Below are positions 39,401 through 45,791 of a stretch of DNA of 64,000 bases, in pieces. Both the position numbers and the translations under genes were made by a program. Position 1 is the stretch's first letter. Every line of letters starts with the position of its first letter. The notes under the pieces were generated by a model. That model did no database searches. It was not told the origin of the DNA and saw nothing but the letters and a program-made list of their open reading frames with translations. Source of the DNA: Paenibacillus curdlanolyticus YK9 (GTDB lineage Bacteria > Bacillota > Bacilli > Paenibacillales > Paenibacillaceae); contig NZ_AEDD01000014.1 of the NCBI RefSeq assembly GCF_000179615.1, positions 1-64,000 on the forward strand. The letters run 5' to 3'.

Positions 39401-41271
39401 TTAAGTACACGTATGATAGCCGTAATTTATTGAAAAAGAAGGAAATCGTTGACGCAAGCTGGAATGCTATTGCAGGCGAAGAAACGATCTCCTTCGGGTA
39501 CGATTTGGCTGGCAAAAGAACGAGCCTGACGGACCAGACCGGAACAACCAGCTACGCCTACAATCTGGCTGACGGCTTGCTTGCTAGCGTAACTTATCCA
39601 GATAACAAAGTCATGAAGTATGCGTACGACGAGAACAGCAACCGGCAAGCACTGATCGATCCATTCGGGGCGACCTCGTATTATCATTACGATGCGCGCA
39701 ATCGCTTGGACGCTGTCGGGCCATCGAACGACTTTACCAATGATTACGATGCCAAGTACGACTACTATCGAGATAATCTGCTTCGACAGATTACCCAGCG
39801 CAATGGCGTCACGTCCTCGTATACGTACGATGGCAAAAACCTGAATACGCTGCTCGAGCGCAAAGCCGACGGCACGGCATTAAACAGTTATCAATATACG
39901 TATACCGCTAATGGAAATATCAAATCGAAAACCGAGAATGGGACTACGAATAATTTTGGCTACGATGAGCTAAGCCGGATTAAGACATCGTCCCAGTATA
40001 ACGAAACCTACACCTACGATGCCCGCGGCAATCGCGCCAGCATGTCGACGAACCATCCTTTTGAACGTCCAGATCAGACCACCGCCTTCGATAAACGCGA
40101 TCGGTTAACGAGCGTTACGACAGCAAGCGGATCGAATGTCACTTATCGGTATAACGGGGATGGTCAGCTCTGGGAGCGTACAGAGAATGGTCAGACGACT
40201 CGGTATTATTGGGACGGCGACCAGATTGAGGCGGAAGCAACCGTCGTCAGCGGCGTTGCAACGTTCAAGGCTCGTTACATTCGCGGTCAGGGGCTTATTG
40301 CGAGAGAGGATACCCAGACCAAAGCTTATTATGTGGCGAACGGCCACGGCGACGTGACCGATCTTATGGATCGCAGCGGGATGACCCGTTTGAACCAGTA
40401 CAGCTACGACATATTCGGGAACATTGCCTCGCAGACGGAGAGCATTGCGCAGCCGTTTAAGTACGCTGGGGAGATGCAGGATAGTACGACAACCTTGCAG
40501 TATCTGAGGGCGAGATGGTATGACCCGAGTGTGGGGCGGTTTATGAGTGAGGATACGTATGAGGGGCAGATAAAGAATCCGCTTACACTGAATCTTTATA
40601 CGTATGTAAGTAATAATCCCTTGAGGTATACTGATCCTACGGGGCATCTTCAGAATGATGATATGAATCTTAGTTCAGATGACAGAAGTAAAATCGCTTA
40701 CTGGACGATGGAATTTAATATTGCTAAGAGGGATCATAATATAGCTGCTATGCAAGTTGCTCATGATAATGCTGTTGCTATTCGGTTAGCAAGTGGCAAA
40801 TATGAGATGATACAGAGGACAAACTTTACTACGGGTAAATCAGCCTCTATTGAAGGTACAGTTGGGGGGGTTACAGAAGATTGGTTAACGTTGGGTTTGG
40901 CTGTTCCTGCCATAGCTATTGGAATACTCTATGCCCCTGCAGTAATTGCATCATTGAGAACATCATCTCAAGTATTAGCATTAGGAACAGAGACTTCATT
41001 AGGAACTGTTGTTAGTGCACCTGGGCAAGTAATCACAGGCTTAACAGAGCATGCCCTACAGAGAGCCGCACAACGGAATGTAACAGAAGCATTGATGAAG
41101 CAAACTGTGGCAAATCCGTTGCTAGTCTTAGATCAAGCAAAGACTAACACATATTTGTACTTGACCAAAGAGGCTGTGGTGGTTCTAAATAGGGCAGGTA
41201 AGGTAGTTACAACATACGGCAAAGAATTTTTTGATGAAGGGATAGAATCTTTGTTGAAGGTGGTAAAGTAG
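36433..41271 (+). CDS. secreted RHS-repeat polymorphic toxin
   Basis: This is a 1612-residue protein with a signal peptide (about residues 1-32). An N-terminal RHS region (LSLPGRNGLGFTLSRSYDSG, about 170) is followed by many YD repeats (for example YDALGRVLKAT, YDELGRLIQN) and the RHS core motif YLRARWYDPSVGRFMSEDTYEG...NNPLRYTDPTGH ending at residue 1405. The 207-residue tip after DPTGH is a different, AT-rich sequence. It has a hydrophobic stretch (about 1485-1505) and a last domain (1535-1612) with TEHALQRAAQR...TYLYLTKEAVVVL...KVVTTYG, resembling DUF4258/BECR-type RNases. The RHS cage would hold and release this toxin. The start is GTG, eight bases after AGGAGG. Confidence 0.9.
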   Translation: MRNLLMKSMIMTVILSMLISDMQYTGLASYAQATGMDRSNSVAMADTPRKLLSQTSSFSERAIQNVLNQGYSIEDVRQAIKQQKVTGGSLDNSLQQVKPQPINRSKQVKSSISSEVAARSLAAASETAVPDYSYVKTKPDEAPFTVRLDNENISTLSGALSLQQSDLSLPGRNGLGFTLSRSYDSGSSQFDQMGISSQMGIGGSSNMLEPSLEEKRFPIGKGWSWNISFLEIKGTDKYLHLAGSGVFKIDASNTLVGYPWKDLTFAADTSVTVNGVGSAYVVKSIQHTNQYFNADGQMIQISDAYNNKITFSYVMDGYYGSVLSAITDSIGNTINIVYNTTSVVLTSGSRSVTYYKTYQNGKELLSQVVDELGRTTTYDYSIKNAQFNLLGTTPSMNNPYALITGVTYPTGAKSVYTYEDSPVTRYIQDNAVNQVYRVKSREDQIRLADSSISHVNHKDITYPSGDIGSSNDADLTFSVQIDDGAIKTTFTNDKDYIDSSNSPVFYNTSIVAKVVYLAKTYTNTTEFTYDRARKWPVPINTKTTRSVSGSSSTFITTNSALYDDYGNIIYATDPMGTVTRNTFDTSTHLLQSVATQINGTQKWKYTVFTRNALGTVTLEQVYAGDSNSYAGSPLRETYYENIDAATGNVGQVRTKNGSPNDTTTVIEYAATYQYAYPTKTTTSVHDSDGNSSTVIKQYQYDMATGRLLKYTDGNANQTSYTYDALGRVLKATQSGDNSTITISYNDALNQLTATDQTGIKTVTKWNPLGWKTESGLIDHNVYKAKSKYGYDASGRLAWTEDAVGNRVQYGYDQWNRQNLTSYPDGGPSSTVVIDDITNTKTSTDPEGYSLRESYDQLGRTIKTEEIKSGGQPALLMSYSFDNAGNMLTSTDNAAPANTTTYAYDVLGQLGSVTNVVNGASQTTSYAYDLMGNMTLITNPDNTTTTKKYDELGRLIQNTEAPVNGKNNIEKFYYDANNNQTRLIDRNGSRFKYTYDSRNLLKKKEIVDASWNAIAGEETISFGYDLAGKRTSLTDQTGTTSYAYNLADGLLASVTYPDNKVMKYAYDENSNRQALIDPFGATSYYHYDARNRLDAVGPSNDFTNDYDAKYDYYRDNLLRQITQRNGVTSSYTYDGKNLNTLLERKADGTALNSYQYTYTANGNIKSKTENGTTNNFGYDELSRIKTSSQYNETYTYDARGNRASMSTNHPFERPDQTTAFDKRDRLTSVTTASGSNVTYRYNGDGQLWERTENGQTTRYYWDGDQIEAEATVVSGVATFKARYIRGQGLIAREDTQTKAYYVANGHGDVTDLMDRSGMTRLNQYSYDIFGNIASQTESIAQPFKYAGEMQDSTTTLQYLRARWYDPSVGRFMSEDTYEGQIKNPLTLNLYTYVSNNPLRYTDPTGHLQNDDMNLSSDDRSKIAYWTMEFNIAKRDHNIAAMQVAHDNAVAIRLASGKYEMIQRTNFTTGKSASIEGTVGGVTEDWLTLGLAVPAIAIGILYAPAVIASLRTSSQVLALGTETSLGTVVSAPGQVITGLTEHALQRAAQRNVTEALMKQTVANPLLVLDQAKTNTYLYLTKEAVVVLNRAGKVVTTYGKEFFDEGIESLLKVVK

Positions 41272-41451
41272 ATGAATGATGGTGAGTATTATTGTCCACT
41301 CCTCAAAAAGATAATAGATATGGGACTATGTATGGACATAAATTTTGAAAGAGAAGGGAAAGCAAAGTTAGGGATCTTAAAAGAGTTTGAAATAACTAAA
41401 AGTTTTGCTGATCTTAATTGTTGTCATTGTCCACGCTTACCATTTACATGA
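41272..41451 (+). CDS. small probable immunity protein for the RHS toxin
   Basis: This 59-residue reading frame begins directly at the RHS stop codon (TAG then ATG), with GGTGG eight bases upstream. Its sequence opens MNDGEYYCPLLKKIIDMG and ends CCHCPRLPFT. The paired cysteines and a CP-x-x-LP ending recall the short zinc-ribbon-like immunity proteins annotated as DUF6980, though shorter. Tight linkage to the toxin and AT-rich composition shared with the toxin tip make it the best candidate for the cognate antidote. A terminator 60 bases downstream closes the unit. Confidence 0.55.
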   Translation: MNDGEYYCPLLKKIIDMGLCMDINFEREGKAKLGILKEFEITKSFADLNCCHCPRLPFT

Positions 41452-41511
41452 TTTTGGCATAGCCACTACATGAATTGTAACCTATTTTAGAATAGTTCGT
41501 AGCATCTACGA

Positions 41512-41546
41512 GATGACTTCTGAATTTGAAAGGAGTCATCTTATTT
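41512..41546 (+). terminator. terminator after the RHS/antidote unit
   Basis: GATGACT (41512-41518) pairs with AGTCATC (41534-41540), followed by a T-rich TTATTT run. It is the first copy of the bordering repeat. Confidence 0.7.
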
Positions 41547-41608
41547 ATTTAAAATGATATTGTCTATTAGAGGATTGAATGTACTGTTGGAGCGCTGGGA
41601 GGTTAGCA

Positions 41609-41986
41609 ATGAATAAAGCAATAATCGATCATTTGGGCCAAGTTCTTATATCAGGAGTTAGAGATGCTTCGATCGAGCTTTGGGAACAGATGTTTGAAGG
41701 TAAGATAAAAAGTGCTGGCGCTAAGCTTTTATATAATAAGCTTGTAGACAATTTTGATCAACCTCAAAGAGAGAAGATTTTAGCTATACTGTCTCAAGTG
41801 GTGGATACAACGATTCATAATTTCCTTTGGACAATTGAGCAAGCAGATGACATTGATCTTGTCCTGAAGAAGGAGCAGGAAAATCTATCAGTCAAGAGCT
41901 TAAGTGATGGTTTGACAGGTGAACTTTACACTGAAGATGGGTGGATACTGAGATTTAGTAAGAAAGCGTATTTTGAACCGTCATAA
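41609..41986 (+). CDS. immunity-like protein in RHS locus
   Basis: This is a 125-residue cytoplasmic, mostly helical protein. The pattern IIDHLGQVLISGVRDASIELWEQMFEGKIK, then ILSQVVDTTIHNFLWTIEQADDIDLVL and the ending DGLTGELYTEDGWILRFSKK is one I recall from small proteins beside RHS and LXG toxins in Bacillus and Paenibacillus; no function has been named to my knowledge. The start at 41609 follows GGGAGG by seven bases; an earlier in-frame start at 41579 has none. It has its own terminator and is framed by direct repeats, so it behaves as an independent cassette. Confidence 0.7.
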   Translation: MNKAIIDHLGQVLISGVRDASIELWEQMFEGKIKSAGAKLLYNKLVDNFDQPQREKILAILSQVVDTTIHNFLWTIEQADDIDLVLKKEQENLSVKSLSDGLTGELYTEDGWILRFSKKAYFEPS

Positions 41987-42002
41987 TACTTAGCAGCTAC
42001 GG

Positions 42003-42037
42003 GATGACTTCTGAATTTGAAAGGAGTCATCTTTTTT
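42003..42037 (+). terminator. terminator after the immunity cassette
   Basis: GATGACT (42003-42009) pairs with AGTCATC (42025-42031), followed by six T residues. It is the second copy of the repeat at 41512. Confidence 0.8.
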
Positions 42038-42065
42038 ATGTTAATCGATATCGTCTACTAGTGAG

Positions 42066-42686
42066 GTGGGGAAACTGAACGTTACCATTGATCTGACTAA
42101 GCATAATTTCGGAAGAATTGACTTCACGGAAGCTCGCATTATCGATTTCTTTTGTTCGTACAATCTCCCTAGTAGTCTGGAATTTAAAGTTTGGGGAGCA
42201 ACTTTATTATTAGAGCCGCGTTGGAATCATGTTGAAAAGCTCGATAGCTCATTGCCGACTGATACGGATATGTACGTTGCAGGCAATGGAACGCTACGAA
42301 TCGATCATTTGGTTGGCGGAACAATGGAAGTTTATGTATATGATCATATAAAAAAACCTGGTCAAACCGACACAGCCAAAAACTGTGATGGTTCGGAGTT
42401 GCGATTAAGAAGAGAATGGCCATTTGAAAAAACAGATCGTTTAGATGAATATCTGTGGGAGTGCGTGATTCAATGGCCGTATGGCTTTTGTATTTTAAAT
42501 CTGTTTAGTGAGGATGGAAAAGTAACTTTCCAATTCGATACCGAGGATATGGTGCCAGCTAATGACTATATAATGAATCCGAAGTTATATGGATTTAACG
42601 ATAAGAATATTAAGGGTTATTCAAAAGGTTCTATTAACCCTTTAAAGCGACTGTGGGGTATATTCCGTGGAAAATCGAATAAATGA
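42066..42686 (+). CDS. immunity-like protein, tandem copy 1
   Basis: This protein of about 206 residues is unassigned, with a strong paralogue directly downstream. Shared segments include TIDLTKHNFGRIDF, SLEFKVWGATLLL, NCDG and EYLWECVIQWPYGFC...LNLFSEDGKVTF. It is predicted soluble. The start is unusual. GTG at 42066 overlaps the GGTGGGG ribosome site. The position matching the paralogue's ATG is CTG (42075), where GGAAACTGAAC replaces GGAAATGAAC. A basic tail (about 20 residues, GIFRGKSNK) is absent from copy 2. The position in the immunity array suggests an antidote; the matching toxin is not present. Confidence 0.7.
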   Translation: MGKLNVTIDLTKHNFGRIDFTEARIIDFFCSYNLPSSLEFKVWGATLLLEPRWNHVEKLDSSLPTDTDMYVAGNGTLRIDHLVGGTMEVYVYDHIKKPGQTDTAKNCDGSELRLRREWPFEKTDRLDEYLWECVIQWPYGFCILNLFSEDGKVTFQFDTEDMVPANDYIMNPKLYGFNDKNIKGYSKGSINPLKRLWGIFRGKSNK

Positions 42687-42725
42687 TATACAATCACGAT
42701 TAGTTAGGAAATGTGAGGTGAGGAA

Positions 42726-43271
42726 ATGAACATTTCAATTGATTTAACAAAACATAACTTCGATAGAATTAACTTCATGGAAGCGGAAATTATTGATTTG
42801 TATTGTCAGTATGAGCTTCCCAAAAGTTTGGAGTTTAGTATATGGGGAGCGATCTTATTATTAGACCCCTACTGGGATCATGTTGAGAAGTTTGATAGCA
42901 CGCTGCCTGATGGGGAGGATCTATATGTTGCGGGAATAGGAAATTTAAAAATTGATCAATTAATTGGAGGGAAAATCGAAGTTTTTATTTATGATCATGT
43001 TAAACAGAATGGTATCACTAAAAACGCCAAAAACTGTGATGGTACCAAGATAATTTTAACAAGGGAATGGCCGCTTCTTCATACAGATGGCGCAGATGAA
43101 TATCTGTGGGAATGCGTAATTAATTGGCCGTATGGTTACTGTAGATTAAACCTTTTCAGTGATGATGGGAAAGTGACATTTCTATTTAACAGCGATGATT
43201 TGATATCTGAAAATGCTTTTCGTACGAATCATAAGTTATATGGATTTAGAGACAGAAATATTAAGGGGTAA
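42726..43271 (+). CDS. immunity-like protein, tandem copy 2
   Basis: This 181-residue paralogue of the preceding gene is similar over its whole length (roughly 60% identical by eye). It shares DLTKHNF, SLEFSIWGAILLL, NAKNCDG, EYLWECVINWPYGYC and KLYGFRDRNIKG. It ends after NIKG, where copy 1 continues for about 20 residues. GTGAGGTGAGG precedes the ATG. A duplicated antidote with diverged residues would fit protection against variant toxins. Confidence 0.75.
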   Translation: MNISIDLTKHNFDRINFMEAEIIDLYCQYELPKSLEFSIWGAILLLDPYWDHVEKFDSTLPDGEDLYVAGIGNLKIDQLIGGKIEVFIYDHVKQNGITKNAKNCDGTKIILTREWPLLHTDGADEYLWECVINWPYGYCRLNLFSDDGKVTFLFNSDDLISENAFRTNHKLYGFRDRNIKG

Positions 43272-43307
43272 TCCACACAGCCAACATATGAAATGGGAGG
43301 TTAAGTA

Positions 43308-43796
43308 ATGATTCGGAAATTGATCGAACAGCTAGAAAAACGAGATGATTGTAATGTATACCCAGTCGCTACCCTCCCAGTACTTCAAAATGAAAAGCAT
43401 GAACTTCCTCAAGATTTACTAGAGTTTTATGAAGTGTGTGGAGGAGTGGAACTCTTTACTGAGGCAGATTTTCGTATTAGGATCGTGCCCCCAGAAAAGT
43501 TTGTCCTTGCAAATCCAGTCATTGTAGGGGAACTGTGTGCGTATGATCATCTCTCGTCCAATTGGTATATTATTGGGGAGTACGGTGGTGAATATATTAC
43601 AATTGATCTTTGGAAAAGTAGACTAGGTCGATGCTATGATAGTTTCTTTGATAGACACGGATCGGTAGGTAATTGTGATATTGTCGCAAGATCTTTTACC
43701 GAATTGATCATTCATTTAATAGACAATGGAGGAAAGAGCTTATATTGGACAGAAGATGATTTTGAATATCTAGGCGATGCATATGATGACTGCTGA
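43308..43796 (+). CDS. SUKH (SMI1/KNR4)-family immunity protein
   Basis: This 162-residue soluble protein matches the SUKH superfamily pattern. It has a helical start, then LPQDLLEFYEVCGGVELF (the family's LP-x-x-hxxFY-x-x-x-GG motif), a strand-rich middle (WYIIGEYGGEYITIDLWKSRLGRCYDSF) and a final helix (SFTELIIHLIDNGG). SUKH proteins are broad immunity proteins that bind and neutralise nuclease toxins from RHS and similar systems. GGGAGG precedes the ATG. It is one of the clearest antidote assignments in the array. Confidence 0.85.
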   Translation: MIRKLIEQLEKRDDCNVYPVATLPVLQNEKHELPQDLLEFYEVCGGVELFTEADFRIRIVPPEKFVLANPVIVGELCAYDHLSSNWYIIGEYGGEYITIDLWKSRLGRCYDSFFDRHGSVGNCDIVARSFTELIIHLIDNGGKSLYWTEDDFEYLGDAYDDC

Positions 43797-43814
43797 AATA
43801 AAGGAGGTCAATTT

Positions 43815-44273
43815 TTGAGATTTTTCTCCGACGAATTATTGCATCAATCGATATTCGAAGAGACCAAAGAAACCGAGGAGCAATGGAATCAAGCGCTGCA
43901 CAATTATTGCATGAGCCTGGAGCTGCTGAAAGGAAAAGTTTCCAAGCCAATATGGGATATCGCCTATCATAATCGATTGCATGACGCCAAATTCGCTGGT
44001 ATCGTCATTCAACATGGAGAGAACCAAAACCGCCCTACCCACATTGAAGTCAGCTTTCAAAAGGGAAAAGCGATTCAAATTCAGTATCGAAAAGTGAGTA
44101 AGTTTGTTGTTACATTTAACGAAGCAGACACCGGAATTGATCATTTGGGCATCGACGACTGTGTATATTCAGAGCTGCTGGAAGTCGGTGAAAAGCTATT
44201 TTCCCACGAATTGTTGTTTTCTTCAGGTGCGAAGTTTTATATAGAGTTTGAGAAGATTAGTTTAAGGAGATAG
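43815..44273 (+). CDS. immunity-like protein (DUF4085-like), TTG start
   Basis: This 152-residue soluble protein starts with TTG directly after AAAGGAGG. The order is a helical N-terminus (FFSDELLHQSIFEET), then NRLHDAKFAGIVIQHGENQNRPTHIEVSF, and a beta-rich second half with ELLFSSGAKFYIEFEKI. The HDA motif with following strands recalls DUF4085-type or related immunity proteins, but the match is loose. It lies 18 bases after the SUKH gene, so the two are probably cotranscribed. Confidence 0.6.
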   Translation: MRFFSDELLHQSIFEETKETEEQWNQALHNYCMSLELLKGKVSKPIWDIAYHNRLHDAKFAGIVIQHGENQNRPTHIEVSFQKGKAIQIQYRKVSKFVVTFNEADTGIDHLGIDDCVYSELLEVGEKLFSHELLFSSGAKFYIEFEKISLRR

Positions 44274-44312
44274 CCAGTTCGACTGAGAGAGGGAGGAGAC
44301 GGAACTTCGCTC

Positions 44313-44945
44313 ATGTTGAATGAAATAAGAACGGTTGAACTACAAAACGTGTCACTATCTTGTAAGCCCAGGATGATGAATTTTAAATCGATAGCTGAGC
44401 ATCTTAGGTTATTCTCGCATGTTTTTACGCAGGGAAAGACCTACGCCATTATAGGGGAGCAGGGCATGGGCGGAGGGGCCTTATCTTATTTGCTGTCAGG
44501 AAGAGTGAGGTCCTATAGGGGGCACATCTTTATTAACAATAACCGATGCGACACGATGACACTTCAACAAGCCGGATGGTATGTAGGGGAAGGCACAGCC
44601 GAAAACAAGACGATTCGAGAGCAGCTAGAGAGTGCTCCGCCAAGCGTCCATACCACCACCAGTCAATTGATTGACCGATTTGAGCTATCAGAGTCTCGGC
44701 TTGATCGAGAGATGAGGTATATTAGCAACGAACGCTGGAACGCTTCTACTGCAATAGGAATGGCTTTTGGCAAAAGCATTTATTGTTTCCCTTGGCTCGA
44801 TGACACGGTGAAAGAAATCATTCGAGCCAGATTAAAGCATTGCAGTGCGGTTTTAAAGCAGAATAATCACATATTAATCATACCCGCTCACAGCACTTCG
44901 ATTATTGAGGAGTTTGCAGATGAAATTGTATATCTCAATGAATAG
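44313..44945 (+). CDS. degenerate ABC-ATPase-like protein of toxin locus
   Basis: This 210-residue protein has the fold order of an ABC ATPase but lacks the key residues. At the Walker A position it reads GEQGMGGGA in place of GxxGxGKST. The signature region is YISNERWNASTAIG rather than LSGGQ, and the Walker B strand is IYCFPWLDD without the usual acidic pair. An H-loop-like PAHST remains. It is therefore unlikely to hydrolyse ATP normally. I recall similar short proteins with the GEQGSGG form next to toxin loci in Bacillaceae, so it appears to be a conserved family rather than a decayed gene. No permease partner is present. Confidence 0.7.
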   Translation: MLNEIRTVELQNVSLSCKPRMMNFKSIAEHLRLFSHVFTQGKTYAIIGEQGMGGGALSYLLSGRVRSYRGHIFINNNRCDTMTLQQAGWYVGEGTAENKTIREQLESAPPSVHTTTSQLIDRFELSESRLDREMRYISNERWNASTAIGMAFGKSIYCFPWLDDTVKEIIRARLKHCSAVLKQNNHILIIPAHSTSIIEEFADEIVYLNE

Positions 44946-45099
44946 GGCTGAGATTAGTGATGACTCCTACGTGATAATTGAGGTTAGCAAGGAAGTGTAT
45001 GCTGTTTAGGACAGCTCGGAGGTTATCATCTGCGACGATCGTCTTGGGAGAGCAGGAGAATGAACTTAACAAGTCTTTTAACAAAGAAGGGGCCTATTC

Positions 45100-45699
45100 G
45101 TACTCCGGCGCGTTAGCGGACGGAATAGGGAAGGTTTATCTTCCCTAATTGAACTCCGGCGCGTTAGCGGACGGAATAGGGAAGGTTTATCTTCCCTAAT
45201 CGAACTCCGGCGCGTCAGCGGACGGAATAGGGAAGGTTTATCTTCCCTAATCGAACTCCGGCGCGTCAGCCGAGAGAATAGGGAAGGTTTTTCTTCCCTA
45301 TTTGTACTCTGGCGCGTTAGCCGACGGATTAGGGAAAGTTTATCTTCCCTAATTGAACTCCGGCGCGTTAGCGGACGGAATAGGGAAGGTTTATCTTCCC
45401 TAATCGAACTCCGGCGCGTTAGCGGACATAATAGGGAAGGTTTATCTTCCCTAATCGAACTCCGGCGCGTCAGCCGAGAGAATAGGGAAGGTTTTTCTTC
45501 CCTATTTGTACTCTGGCGCGTTAGCCGACGGATTAGGGAAGGTTTATCTTCCCTAATCGCACTCCGGTGCGTCAGCCGACGGATTAGGGAAGGTTTATCT
45601 TCCCTAATCGCACTCCGGTGCGTCAGCCGACGGAATAGGGAAAGTTTATCTTCCTTAATCTTACTCTGGTGCGTCAGCCGACAGAATAGAGAAGGTTAC
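45100..45699. repeat. twelve 51-bp tandem repeats with 204-bp higher-order period
   Basis: Units start every 51 bases exactly from 45100 to 45661; the last is partial. Each unit has ACTCCGGCGCGTTAGC followed by the hairpin AGGGAAG-gtttat-CTTCCCT. Sequence variants recur in order: the unit with TCAGCCGAGAG (45253 and 45457) is followed both times by one starting GTACTCTGG (45304 and 45508), giving a four-unit (204-bp) duplication. One frame is stop-free through the array because 51 is a multiple of three, but there is no start codon or ribosome site. Confidence 0.95.
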
Positions 45700-45720
45700 T
45701 GTGAGTGCCCATTAGAAGCA

Positions 45721-45761
45721 AAAGGAAGGAGCCAAAGCTATAAGCTTTGGCTCCTTCCTTT
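45721..45761 (-). terminator. long hairpin terminator of the MCP gene
   Basis: A 19-bp perfect stem, AAAGGAAGGAGCCAAAGCT with its complement, has a three-base loop 30 bases beyond the chemoreceptor stop. T residues on the minus strand are few, so it may act mainly as a transcript-end stabiliser. Confidence 0.75.
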
Positions 45762-45791
45762 GCTTACTTCCAATCAACGAACAAGCCTACG

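Larger units (their letters stand above)
41500..42066 (+). repeat. direct intergenic repeats bounding an immunity cassette
   Basis: About 40 bases, from TAGCATCTACGAGATGACTT onward at 41500 and TAGCAGCTACGGGATGACTT onward at 41991, are nearly identical. Weaker similarity (TTGTCTATTAGAGG versus TCGTCTACTAGTGAGG) runs up to the next ribosome site. The copies enclose the gene at 41609-41986. Such bordering repeats allow gain or loss of a cassette by homologous recombination. Confidence 0.75.

Noticed and set aside
45100-45699. CRISPR-like array
   Set aside because: The period is a constant 51 bases and whole units are repeated; there are no unique spacers between short repeats and no cas genes nearby.
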